Assembly (NCBI RefSeq): GCF_900100495.1
Contig: NZ_FNCT01000005.1
Location: forward strand, 62,001-126,000
Source: Pseudomonas benzenivorans
Lineage (GTDB): Bacteria > Pseudomonadota > Gammaproteobacteria > Pseudomonadales > Pseudomonadaceae
DNA: 64,000 bases
Reading direction: 5' to 3'
Shown: piece after piece, positions 24,265 through 33,317 of the stretch
How the letters are laid out: each line of letters begins with the position of its first letter
Numbering within the stretch: the stretch's first letter is position 1
Position numbers and translations under genes: made by a program
Notes under the pieces: generated by a model
The model's database searches: none
Told to the model about the DNA's origin: nothing
What the model saw: the letters and a program-made list of their open reading frames with translations, nothing else

Positions 24265-24872
24265 CAGCAGATATAGCCAGAATGCCGATGCAGGACAGAT
24301 TTCAGCATCTCTTTGCTGTGATCTCGGGCCAACGTTTTCTCAATAAGCAAGGTCTCGGTAACGAGGTCCCGTTCTTCATCTGTCCCTTCAAACCGGAAGA
24401 GTCCGTCGAAATGGAGCGGCTCCAGCGTCAGCTGATCAATCGCCTTGAGCAGGCCGGTGTTCGGATTCTGGAGATCAATCTGTATGACCTTTCAATAGCA
24501 ATCCTTAAAGAGCGTGACATCTGGGACCAGATTGTCGAGATGGAGGATTCTGTCTCAAAAGAGCAGCTAAAGGAACTGTTGCAAGGTGTGCTGGACCCAG
24601 AAGCGCATCTTGTTCCGGCCATCGCAGCCAAGCTGGCAAGCACGGATTTCGAGGTTCTTTTTCTATCCGGCGTTGGCGAGGTGTTCCCCTACATCCGCTC
24701 GCACAACGTTTTGAACAATTTGCAGAGCACCGCGAAAGAAAAGCCGACGGTCATGTTTTTCCCGGGAGCCTATACCCACTCTCTGGAGTCCGGAGCATCG
24801 CTCGATCTCTTCGGAAGGCTGCATGACGACAAGTACTACCGGGCATTCAACATCTTTCACTGCGAAGCCTGA
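24261..24872 (+). CDS. brxB: BREX protein BrxB (DUF1788)
   Basis: A 203-residue BrxB/DUF1788 protein of the core BREX set. Family blocks include MQDRFQHLFAVISGQRFLNKQGLGNEVPFFI's opening, ILEINLYDLSIAILKERDIW and the C-terminal MFFPGAYTHSLESGASLDLF. The GTG at 24261 overlaps the brxA stop; an ATG at 24282 (MQDRF) is an alternative that would still keep the conserved region. Biochemical function in BREX is not established; it is required together with BrxC and PglZ in studied systems. Confidence 0.92.
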   Translation: MTADIARMPMQDRFQHLFAVISGQRFLNKQGLGNEVPFFICPFKPEESVEMERLQRQLINRLEQAGVRILEINLYDLSIAILKERDIWDQIVEMEDSVSKEQLKELLQGVLDPEAHLVPAIAAKLASTDFEVLFLSGVGEVFPYIRSHNVLNNLQSTAKEKPTVMFFPGAYTHSLESGASLDLFGRLHDDKYYRAFNIFHCEA

Positions 24873-24901
24873 TTTTGATGAAAAGAGCTGAGGGAAGCGT
24901 G

Positions 24902-27900
24902 ATGACTCTTAAGACCATTTTTCACAAGCCGGTTGACCGCCCGATTGAAGGGGTCATCAAAGCTGACGATGAGGCCAGTCTTCGCCTCGAAATTGAAGAA
25001 TATGTTCTGACCAACGAAGTCGAAAAGCGACTTGAGTCCTTTCTAGATGCCTACAACAACTATGAAGGCGCCAATGGCGTTTGGGTTTCCGGCTTCTTCG
25101 GGTCAGGTAAATCCCACCTGTTGAAGATGCTGGCGCTCTTGCTCGAAAACCGGCAGATCGACGGGGCCTCGGCTCTTGACCTGTTCCTGCCCAAGTGTGG
25201 CGACAATGAAATCCTGCGCGGCGATCTCAAGCGAGCGGTCGCCATCCCGTCGAAAAGCATTCTGTTCAACATTGACCAGAAAGCGGACGTCATCAGCAAG
25301 ACTCAGCTCGATGCGCTCCTCGCTGTCTTCGTCAAGGTCTTTGACGAGATGTGCGGGTACTACGGCAAACAAGGGCACATCGCCCAGTTTGAGCGCGACC
25401 TCGACAGTCGTGGCCTCTATGAACAGTTCAAGTCGGCCTATGAATCCGCAGCGGGCAGAACATGGCAAAAGGGCCGCGAGCAGGCCCTGCTTGAAGCGAA
25501 AAACATTGCCAAAGCCTATGCCCAGGCAACCGGTGGTGACGAGGCATCGGCCATGGGGATACTCGATAAATACCGCAGCCAATACCGTGTCTCCATCGAA
25601 GATTTTGCCGAACAGGTGCATGCATATATCGAGCGGCAATCGCCCGATTTCCGCCTGAACTTCTTTGTCGATGAGGTCGGTCAGTACATCGCTGAAAACG
25701 TCAAGCTGATGACCAACCTCCAGACCATCGCCGAGAGCATGGCAACCAAATGCCGCGGCCGCGCATGGGTCATCGTGACCGCCCAGGAGGACATGGGGAC
25801 GGTTGTCGGCGAGATGGGCAAACAGCAAGGCAACGACTTCTCGAAAATCCAGGCCCGGTTCGCCAATCGCATGAAGTTGACCAGCGCCGACGTGGCGGAG
25901 GTTATTCAGAAGCGTCTGCTCATGAAAACCGAAGAAGGCGTCCGCCTTCTGTCGGACACTTACCACGCGCAGTCCAACAACTTCAAGACCCTGTTCGACT
26001 TTGCCGACGGTTCGCAAACCTACCGGAATTATCAGGATCGGGATCACTTCATTCACAGCTATCCGTTCATTCCGTACCAGTTCGCGCTGTTCCAGTCGGC
26101 CATTCAGAATCTGTCGCAGCATAACGCCTTTGAGGGCAAACACAGCTCGGTGGGCGAACGCTCCATGCTGGGTGTGTTCCAGCAGGTGGCGATCCAGATC
26201 GGGGATCATGAAATCGGTCAGTTGGCGACCTTCGACCTGATGTTCGAAGGCATTCGCACCGCGCTGAAATCCAATATCCAGCGGGCCATCATCCAGGCAG
26301 AGAACCATCTTGATGGTCCCTTCGCGATCCGGCTGTTGAAAACGCTCTTCCTGGTCAAGTACGTCAAGGAATTCAAGCCGACCGTTCGCAACCTGTGCGT
26401 GCTGATGCTGGACGGCTTCAATCAGGACCTGCCCGCACTGAGAAAACGTGTCGAGGAGGCCCTGAGCCTACTGGAACAGCAGACCTATGTGCAGCGCAAT
26501 GGCGAGCTTTACGAATACTTGACCGACGAGGAAAAAGACGTCGAGCAGGAAATCAAGAACACCGAGGTGGAGTCGGCAGACGTGGCCGCCGAGCTTGAGA
26601 AGATCGTTTTCGACCACGTCATCAAGCATCGGAAGATTCGTTACGACGCCTCTTCATCAAAAGATCAGGGCCAGGATTATCCGTTCTCCAGAAAGCTCGA
26701 TGATCGGCTGCACGGGCGCGAGCACGAGCTGGCCATCCATGTCATCAGCCCGTTCCATGAGCACGCAGAAAATGAGCCAATGCTGCGCACAAGCTCAACT
26801 TATAAGTCTGATGAACTGTTTTTGATCCTGCCAGCGGACGAACGCTTGATCCGCGACATTCTGATGTACAAGCGGACGGAGAAATACATCCGCCAGAACA
26901 TCTCAATCACGCAACAAGAGGCGGTCAAACGCATCCTGACGGACAAGGGTTTCCAGAACCGGGAACGGTATGCCGAGCTGCAGCAGCGCGTCCAGAGCCT
27001 GATGAGCAAGGCCAAGCTGTTCGTGGCAGGTGCCGACATCGAAATCGGTTCCGAGGATGCGCAGACCCGGGTGCTGCGCGGATTCCACGAGCTCATCTCC
27101 CGCGCCTATCCGAACCTTCGCATGCTGCGCGGCATCAGCTACAAGGAAGAGATGATCAAAACCATCCTCAGTAACAAGGATGGAACTCTGTTTGGAAGTG
27201 GCGCCACCTCCCTGGCCGAATCCGAGCAGGAGCTGTTGGCGTTCATCCAGAGTAACAACCGGGGTGGCGTGCGTACCACGCTGAAAAACCTGCTGGAGAA
27301 ATTCGAGCGCAAACCCTACGGCTGGTACTACGCCGCCGTGCTTTGCACGCTGGCCAACCTGTGCGCTCGCGGCAAGGTCGAGGTCCGCACCGACGGCAAC
27401 TTGCTGGAAGAGGACGAGCTGGAACGGGCGTTGCGCAACTCCCATGGCCACGGCAATGTGGTGCTGGAGCCCCAGGTCGAATTTAGCGCTTCACAGGTCC
27501 GCACCCTCAAGGAGTTCTTTGAGGACTTCTTCGATGCTCCGCCCGGAGCCGGTGAGGCTAAAGCACTCGGCAAGGAAACCGGCACCGCGCTCCAGGAACT
27601 CACGCATCAGCTCACCCCGCTGGCGGCCCAGGCATCCCAATATCCGTTCCTGAACGCGCTGACACCGGTGCTTGAGAAGCTCAAGGAGCTGACCGGCAAG
27701 CCCTACACCTGGTATCTGACCGAACTCACCCGCCAGGAAGATGCGCTGCTCGATATGAAAGAAAGCGTCATCGACCCTGTCCGCAAGTTCATGAGCGGGC
27801 CGCAGAAAGGCATCTTCGATAACGCCCGCAAGTTCGTTCAAACCCAAGAGCCCAACTTCGCCTACATCGAAGGCGATGAATCCGCTCAGGTAGTCGCCAG

Positions 27901-28468
27901 CTTGACCGATCCGGAGTGCTTCAAGGGCAACCGCATGCAGCAGGTGAAGATGCAAGTTGAAACCCTGCAGGAGAAGGTCACGGCCCAGATCGAGGCCGAG
28001 ATTGCCAAGGCCAAGGAGACGGTCGCCGCCCTTAAAGACCGCCTCTGCGGCATGACTGAATTCGGCGCACTGAACGGCGAGCAGCAGGAGCAGATCACCC
28101 GTCCGTTCAACGAATTCAACGCGGCCATTGAGCGCCAGAAACTGATTGCCGTCATCCGCGACACCCTGCGCCGGTTTGAGGAAAGCGACTACCAGCGGTT
28201 GCTTTCGCAGATGACATCCTGGGCGCAACCGGCACCAACACCCGAGCCTGCGCCGAAACCTGGTCAGACCGCCACGCCGGACGAAGGTACGAAGCCCACG
28301 TCACCGGCCAAACCGGAACCGCGCATTGAGTACGTGCCCAGCCGCTCGGTGAAGGTCTCTTTCGACAAAGCTTGGCTGGCCGACGAGACCGACGTGGAAC
28401 GCTACCTGGAATCCATGCGCGAGGCGCTGCTGGATGAAATCCGCAAGGGAAAAAGGATTCAAATCTAA
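24902..28468 (+). CDS. brxC: BREX ATPase BrxC
   Basis: A large P-loop ATPase (1188 residues) of the BREX type I core, distantly related to ORC/Cdc6-type AAA+ proteins. Walker A GFFGSGKSH lies at residues 64-72; the N-terminus MTLKTIFHKPVDRPIEGVIK is typical. Helical and coiled-coil stretches occur near residues 1000-1090. The C-terminal 100 residues include a Pro/Ala/Thr-rich linker (TPEPAPKPGQ). The ATG at 24902 is chosen because it has GAGGGAAG upstream and matches family starts; the open frame begins 27 bp earlier. The stop TAA overlaps the pglX start by one base. Confidence 0.95.
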   Translation: MTLKTIFHKPVDRPIEGVIKADDEASLRLEIEEYVLTNEVEKRLESFLDAYNNYEGANGVWVSGFFGSGKSHLLKMLALLLENRQIDGASALDLFLPKCGDNEILRGDLKRAVAIPSKSILFNIDQKADVISKTQLDALLAVFVKVFDEMCGYYGKQGHIAQFERDLDSRGLYEQFKSAYESAAGRTWQKGREQALLEAKNIAKAYAQATGGDEASAMGILDKYRSQYRVSIEDFAEQVHAYIERQSPDFRLNFFVDEVGQYIAENVKLMTNLQTIAESMATKCRGRAWVIVTAQEDMGTVVGEMGKQQGNDFSKIQARFANRMKLTSADVAEVIQKRLLMKTEEGVRLLSDTYHAQSNNFKTLFDFADGSQTYRNYQDRDHFIHSYPFIPYQFALFQSAIQNLSQHNAFEGKHSSVGERSMLGVFQQVAIQIGDHEIGQLATFDLMFEGIRTALKSNIQRAIIQAENHLDGPFAIRLLKTLFLVKYVKEFKPTVRNLCVLMLDGFNQDLPALRKRVEEALSLLEQQTYVQRNGELYEYLTDEEKDVEQEIKNTEVESADVAAELEKIVFDHVIKHRKIRYDASSSKDQGQDYPFSRKLDDRLHGREHELAIHVISPFHEHAENEPMLRTSSTYKSDELFLILPADERLIRDILMYKRTEKYIRQNISITQQEAVKRILTDKGFQNRERYAELQQRVQSLMSKAKLFVAGADIEIGSEDAQTRVLRGFHELISRAYPNLRMLRGISYKEEMIKTILSNKDGTLFGSGATSLAESEQELLAFIQSNNRGGVRTTLKNLLEKFERKPYGWYYAAVLCTLANLCARGKVEVRTDGNLLEEDELERALRNSHGHGNVVLEPQVEFSASQVRTLKEFFEDFFDAPPGAGEAKALGKETGTALQELTHQLTPLAAQASQYPFLNALTPVLEKLKELTGKPYTWYLTELTRQEDALLDMKESVIDPVRKFMSGPQKGIFDNARKFVQTQEPNFAYIEGDESAQVVASLTDPECFKGNRMQQVKMQVETLQEKVTAQIEAEIAKAKETVAALKDRLCGMTEFGALNGEQQEQITRPFNEFNAAIERQKLIAVIRDTLRRFEESDYQRLLSQMTSWAQPAPTPEPAPKPGQTATPDEGTKPTSPAKPEPRIEYVPSRSVKVSFDKAWLADETDVERYLESMREALLDEIRKGKRIQI

Positions 28469-30276
28469 TGGAAACAGGAAAACTGAAGAAGTTCGCCCAG
28501 TTCGCCCGGCGCCAGCTGATTGAACAGGTATCCGCCAAGCTGAAGCTGGTGCTGGCCGAGAACAGTGCCGCCCGGCGTGAAAGCCTTGACGCCATCAAAA
28601 AACTCGAAAAGGCGATCACGAGAACCGGCACGGAACATGTCATTGAGCGGGTGGCCTACATCTGGTTCAACCGCTTCTGCGCCCTGCGCTTCATGGACGT
28701 GAACCGCTACACCCGCATCGGCGTGGTGTCACCCGCCGAAGGACAGTTTCAGCCCGAGCTTCTGGCCGAAGCCAAGATGGGGCACATCGACGAAGAGATG
28801 GTGCCAGAAAAGTCACGGCAGCAGATCTTCGCCCTGCTCGACGGTAAAGCGCCCAGCCGAGACCCGCAAGGCGAGGCTTACCGCCTGCTGCTGGTGGCCG
28901 CCTGCAACTTCTGGCACCAGTCCATGCCATTTTTGTTCGAGCGCATCGACGACTACACCGAACTGCTGATGCCCGACGACCTGCTCTCGGGCAACGCCAT
29001 CCTCGCCTATACCCGCGAGGCGATGACACCGGATGCCTGCGAGGATGTCGAGGTGATCGGCTGGCTCTACCAGTTCTACATCTCGGAAAAAAAAGACGCG
29101 GTGTTCGAGGGGTTGAAGAAGAACCAGAAGATCACTCCGGAAAACATCCCGGCCGCCACCCAGCTGTTCACTCCGCACTGGATAGTCCGCTATCTGGTGG
29201 ACAACTCTTTGGGCCGCCTATGGCTGCTCAACCGTCCTGGTTCGAAGCTGGTCAAGCAGATGGAGTACTACATCCCGCCGGAAAAACCGGAAACCGATTT
29301 CCTCAGGATCAGCGGCCCGGAAGACATCAAGGTCTGCGACCCGGCGTGCGGTTCCGGCCACATGCTCACCTACGCCTTTGACCTGCTCTACGCCATTTAC
29401 GAGGAAGAAGGCCACGATCCGACCGAGATACCGGAAAAGATCCTCACCCACAACTTGTACGGCATCGAGCTCGACGAACGCGCCGGGGAACTGGCCGCCT
29501 TCGCGCTGACCATGAAAGCCCGCGCCCGCCAGCGGCGCTTCTTCAACAAGCGCGTCAAGCCCAACATCACGGTGCTGGAGAAGGTGAGTTTCAGCCGCGA
29601 AGAGCTGGACGAATACATGGGCCACGTTGGCCGCGACCTGTTCACCCACGGCCTGCGTGGGACGCTGCCGCAGTTCAGCGAGGCCGACAACTTCGGCTCG
29701 CTGATCGTGCCCAAGGTGGGCAACGTGGCCGATGTGCTGGCGACGTTGGAAGCCAAGGACATGGCCGGCAACCTGTTCCTGGCGGAGACTCATCAGCGCG
29801 TGCTGAGCGTGCTGCGCATGGTCGAAGCCTTGAGCCCACGCTACGCCGTGGTCGTGGCCAACCCGCCTTACATGGGCGGCAAGGGCATGAACGGGCGCTT
29901 GAGCGCCTGGGCCAAAGAGACCTACCCCAACAGCAAGTCCGACCTGTTTGCGATGTTCATCGAGCGCAACCTGGACCTTGCGGTGAAAGGCGGCGCGGTC
30001 GCCATGATCACCATGCAGAGCTGGATGTTCCTGTCCTCATTCGAGGCGCTGCGCAGCCGTATCCTGAACCAGCACACCATTCTGTCCATGGCGCATCTGG
30101 GCGCGCGAGCTTTCGACAGCATCGGCGGCGAGGTTGTCTCGACCACGGCCTTCGTACTCGAAAACGCCCACAAGCCAGATTACCGAGGAGCCTACATGCG
30201 ACTGGTGGATGGCAACTCGGAGGCGGAGAAGATGGAAATGCTGGCCGAGGCTATCGCACAAGGCAGTGCGGCATGA
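28468..30276 (+). CDS. pglX: PglX N-terminal half: BREX adenine methyltransferase domain
   Basis: This is the methyltransferase half of the BREX N6-adenine methyltransferase PglX, 602 residues instead of about 1200. AdoMet motif I DPACGSGH is at 291-298 and the catalytic motif NPPY at 465-468, so the catalytic domain is complete. The frame ends LVDGNSEAEKMEMLAEAIA..., just past the domain, at the place where unsplit PglX proteins run on to the ...F-R-A-S...IPGSPIAYW segment. That segment resumes 5.1 kb downstream as a separate frame (35418-37202). The stop TGA overlaps the ATG of the inserted ATPase gene (ATGA), so the break is clean rather than a random truncation. Confidence 0.93.
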   Translation: METGKLKKFAQFARRQLIEQVSAKLKLVLAENSAARRESLDAIKKLEKAITRTGTEHVIERVAYIWFNRFCALRFMDVNRYTRIGVVSPAEGQFQPELLAEAKMGHIDEEMVPEKSRQQIFALLDGKAPSRDPQGEAYRLLLVAACNFWHQSMPFLFERIDDYTELLMPDDLLSGNAILAYTREAMTPDACEDVEVIGWLYQFYISEKKDAVFEGLKKNQKITPENIPAATQLFTPHWIVRYLVDNSLGRLWLLNRPGSKLVKQMEYYIPPEKPETDFLRISGPEDIKVCDPACGSGHMLTYAFDLLYAIYEEEGHDPTEIPEKILTHNLYGIELDERAGELAAFALTMKARARQRRFFNKRVKPNITVLEKVSFSREELDEYMGHVGRDLFTHGLRGTLPQFSEADNFGSLIVPKVGNVADVLATLEAKDMAGNLFLAETHQRVLSVLRMVEALSPRYAVVVANPPYMGGKGMNGRLSAWAKETYPNSKSDLFAMFIERNLDLAVKGGAVAMITMQSWMFLSSFEALRSRILNQHTILSMAHLGARAFDSIGGEVVSTTAFVLENAHKPDYRGAYMRLVDGNSEAEKMEMLAEAIAQGSAA

Positions 30277-31415
30277 TCGGCAGCCTCCATCTCAAGAACT
30301 TCGTCGCGTTCACCGACCTGACCATCGACTTCTCGCCGGGCATCAACATCATCATCGGTGAGAACGGTACGGGCAAAACCCAGCTGCTCAAGGCCATTCT
30401 CGCCCTGTGCGGGCCGGAGGCTCGCGCGGATCAGGCCGGCGGACAACTCGCCCGCAAGCTCTGCCGCCTCTATCACCCGCTGAGCGGGCAAATTGGGGAG
30501 CTGCGCCGTGCCGGCACACGCGGGGATGCCCTGCTCAGCGCCACCTTTTCGCTCGGACAAGAGGTAACGGCCCGATTCAGCGGCACCGCCGTCGAGGCGA
30601 AAGTCAGCACCGGCGCCGGAGGTGACGTTGCTGCAGCCATCTTCATTCCGACCAAGGAAGTGCTGTCGCTGGTGCGCGGCCTCACCGCCGAGGAGCCGGA
30701 TCAGCCCACCATCGAGCGCATCTTCGACGATGGCTATCTGGACCTGGCCCGCCAGCTCATCAAAGAAGGCGCCGATGATCTGGATGCCAAGGTCCGGCTC
30801 GACCCGCGCTTTGCCAGCATCGTGCCCCGGCTCGCCAACCTGATCGGCGGGCGCTACGAACTGCACGAAGGGCGATTCTGCTTCCAGGCCGGCGAGTACG
30901 TTGAAAAGCTGGGCAAAACCAGCTCGGCAGAAAAAGCCGCGCAGAGCTTTCAGGACTCCGCGTTGCAGTTTGTGCCGACCAAGGCACGGCTGCTTTCCAG
31001 CACCATGACCGCTGAGGGCTTCCGCAAGATCGGTGTACTGCAACGCCTGCTCAGCAACGGCAGCCTCAACCCCGGCACGGCTGGCCCGCTGCTGTGGGAC
31101 GAGCCCGAATCCAACCTCAACCCCAAGCTGATGAGGGATCTCGTGCTGGCCCTGCTGGAACTCGCCCGCAACGGCCAGCAGGTCATCCTCGCCACCCACG
31201 ACTACGTGCTGCTGAAGTGGTTCGATCTGCTGATGGACAAGGGCAAGGGGGATCAGGTGCGCTTCCACGTGCTTTCACGTGATGCCGACTCCGGTCAGGT
31301 GCGCAGAGACAGCATGGACGACTACCGAGCCATTGAACCGAACGCCATCGCCGACACCTTCAACGAACTGACCAAGGAGCAGGTCGCCCGCAAGATGGGA
31401 GGCTTGGGCAAATGA
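30273..31415 (+). CDS. AAA (ABC/RecF-like) ATPase embedded in pglX
   Basis: A 380-residue SMC/RecF-like ATPase of the AAA_21/OLD-like type. It opens MIGSLHLKNFVAFTDLTIDF and has Walker A GENGTGKT (residues 29-36) and a Walker B/signature block LLWDEPESNLNP (Asp276-Glu277), followed by ILATHDYVLL with the switch histidine. No TOPRIM nuclease domain is fused, unlike OLD. The next gene, coupled by an ATGA overlap, encodes a PD-(D/E)XK-like protein, so the two probably form an ATPase-nuclease pair. It is the first of four genes between the two halves of pglX. Confidence 0.9.
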   Translation: MIGSLHLKNFVAFTDLTIDFSPGINIIIGENGTGKTQLLKAILALCGPEARADQAGGQLARKLCRLYHPLSGQIGELRRAGTRGDALLSATFSLGQEVTARFSGTAVEAKVSTGAGGDVAAAIFIPTKEVLSLVRGLTAEEPDQPTIERIFDDGYLDLARQLIKEGADDLDAKVRLDPRFASIVPRLANLIGGRYELHEGRFCFQAGEYVEKLGKTSSAEKAAQSFQDSALQFVPTKARLLSSTMTAEGFRKIGVLQRLLSNGSLNPGTAGPLLWDEPESNLNPKLMRDLVLALLELARNGQQVILATHDYVLLKWFDLLMDKGKGDQVRFHVLSRDADSGQVRRDSMDDYRAIEPNAIADTFNELTKEQVARKMGGLGK

Positions 31416-31936
31416 AGCTGCGCGAGCGCGATCTGGAGATCGACTTCACCGATGCGATTGACGCCATCGTCTTCGATCAGATGAAGGCCAACAAGCCGAA
31501 CTACCATGGCATCGCAGAGATGCATCGCGTCGATTTTGTGGTCGAGCTGGAAGAGGCGATTCTCTTTGTCGAAGTCAAGGACCCAGGCAACCCCAGGGCG
31601 CAAGCCGAAGGGCTGGAAAAGTTCTACGCGGAGCTGAAGAGCGGCACGCTGGGCGACACCTTTGCCGCCAAGTTCATCGACACTTTCCTATACCGCTGGG
31701 CTGAAGAGCGCCTGCACAAACCCGTGCACTACATCAGCCTGGTTACATTCGAAGACAGCGAGCTGCTGCCCAATTTCTCCGACGAAATTGCCAAAAAGCT
31801 TCCCCCGATGGGGAAGATCATGCCGCGTTGGAAACGTCAATTGGCGGAAAACTGCCAGGTTTTCAACGTCGAGCTATGGAATCAAAGTTTCCCGAAATGG
31901 CTTGCGACCCGCATCGCACCAGCGGAAAACGCCTAG
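31412..31936 (+). CDS. Putative PD-(D/E)XK nuclease, partner of the ATPase
   Basis: A 174-residue protein. The segment RVDFVVELEEAILFVEVKD has the spacing of a PD-(D/E)XK nuclease core: Asp41, then Glu54-Val-Lys56 at the end of a beta strand. The C-terminal part contains a YISLVTFEDSELLP strand. I recognise no named family. Start overlaps the ATPase stop by 4 bp. The inferred role is DNA or RNA cleavage licensed by the ATPase, by analogy with other two-gene ATPase/nuclease defence systems; catalysis is not proven by the motif alone. Confidence 0.7.
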   Translation: MKLRERDLEIDFTDAIDAIVFDQMKANKPNYHGIAEMHRVDFVVELEEAILFVEVKDPGNPRAQAEGLEKFYAELKSGTLGDTFAAKFIDTFLYRWAEERLHKPVHYISLVTFEDSELLPNFSDEIAKKLPPMGKIMPRWKRQLAENCQVFNVELWNQSFPKWLATRIAPAENA

Positions 31937-31955
31937 CGCAAAGGGAGAGGACGCC

Positions 31956-33317
31956 ATGACCATCAATACGCTCAAGATTCGGGACGACCACATGCCGCTG
32001 CAGTTCTCGGCTGACGGCGACAAGTTCAAGCTGCAGGCAGGTTCGGAAGCCTCCTGGTTGAGCAGCGAAGCCTTCGGCCATAAGGAGCTGCGCAGCCGCA
32101 TCGAACCCTGGCTGACGTCGCTGTTCCAGTCGGAGCACCTGTCACTGCTGGCTGGCTCGGGCTTGACCCACGCGGTGCATTCCCTGGCCGCCGGAAAAGG
32201 CGCGGCAGGCATGGGCGCGCTGACGCTGAGCAATCATCAGGACGAAATCCATCAAGCAGCAGCGAAAACAGCAGAAGAGGCTGGGCGCGAGAAGGGCAAT
32301 CTGGAAGATCAGCTGCGCGTTGCCAACGAATTACTGCGTGGCCTGGAGATTCTGCAGAAGAACAGCGAGGCAGAAGCCCTGCGCAAGGAACTGCAAACCG
32401 GCATGCAGGACTTCGCCAAGTCGATTCTGGGCAGCGAAGCGGGCATCGCCACGGCCGAAGCGGACAAACGCGAGCAGGCCTTCAACACCCTGGTCACCTT
32501 CCTGATGAGCTTTGCCAGCCGCACCGGGGTGCGCGACCGGCTGAACATCTTCACCACCAACTACGACCGGCTGATCGAAGCCGGCGCGGAGCTGGCCGGG
32601 CTGCATCTGCTGGATCGGTTCCTGGGCAAGCTGATGCCGATCTTCCGCTCCTCGCGGCTGGATCTGGACATGCACTACAACCCGCCCGGCATTCGCGGCG
32701 AGCCGCGTTATCTGGAAGGCGTGGCGCGTTACACCAAGTTGCACGGTTCGGTGGACTGGGTGCAAACGGGCAAGGACATTCGCCGCATCGGTCTGCCGTT
32801 CGGAGCAGAGAGCGTCGAACCCTATCTGAAGGCGCCTGGCTTGGGCGCGGTCACAGCCCACCAACTGATGATCTACCCCAACGCCGCCAAGGACAGGGAA
32901 ACCGCCGACTACCCCTACGTGGAACTGTTCCGCGACCTCGCTGCTGCCGTGTGCCGGCCGAATAGCACGCTGGTGACTTACGGCTACAGCTTTGGCGACG
33001 AGCACATCAACCGCGTCATCCGCGACATGCTCACCATCCCCTCGACGCATCTAGTGGTGATTTCCTATGACGACCCACTCGATCGCATCATGCAGATCTA
33101 CCGGGATCTGGGCCGGCCTTCCCAGATCAGCCTGCTGATTGGCCCTGCGTTGGCAGACTTGACCACGCTGACCGAGCACTACCTGCCCAAGCCCGCCATC
33201 GACAAGACCACCTTCCGCATGAGCGAGCTGCTCAAGCAACGCATGGGGGCCGAGCAGCCTCAAGCCAAGCGTCCGTTGGCTGAAGCCGATGCCTTCGACG
33301 GGAGCGGCCTGGTATGA
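31956..33317 (+). CDS. SIR2-family protein (probable NADase) of a SIR2-HerA pair
   Basis: A 453-residue SIR2-like protein. Recognisable elements: LLAGSGLTHAV (glycine-rich nucleotide loop, residues 65-75), FTTNYDRLIE (Thr-x-Asn motif, N202), KLHGSVDW (catalytic His263) and LVTYGYSFGDEHIN near the C-terminus. In phage defence SIR2 domains deplete NAD+ when triggered. Residues about 95-150 are a helical insertion. The stop overlaps the herA start by 4 bp, the layout of known SIR2-HerA systems in which the two proteins form one large complex. The ATG at 31956 follows AGGGAGAGG; the longer open frame upstream is antisense-like. Confidence 0.88.
   Translation: MTINTLKIRDDHMPLQFSADGDKFKLQAGSEASWLSSEAFGHKELRSRIEPWLTSLFQSEHLSLLAGSGLTHAVHSLAAGKGAAGMGALTLSNHQDEIHQAAAKTAEEAGREKGNLEDQLRVANELLRGLEILQKNSEAEALRKELQTGMQDFAKSILGSEAGIATAEADKREQAFNTLVTFLMSFASRTGVRDRLNIFTTNYDRLIEAGAELAGLHLLDRFLGKLMPIFRSSRLDLDMHYNPPGIRGEPRYLEGVARYTKLHGSVDWVQTGKDIRRIGLPFGAESVEPYLKAPGLGAVTAHQLMIYPNAAKDRETADYPYVELFRDLAAAVCRPNSTLVTYGYSFGDEHINRVIRDMLTIPSTHLVVISYDDPLDRIMQIYRDLGRPSQISLLIGPALADLTTLTEHYLPKPAIDKTTFRMSELLKQRMGAEQPQAKRPLAEADAFDGSGLV

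Noticed and set aside
24875..24901. Upstream TTG/ATG starts for brxC
   Set aside because: The ATG at 24902 has the better ribosome site and matches the usual BrxC N-terminus.
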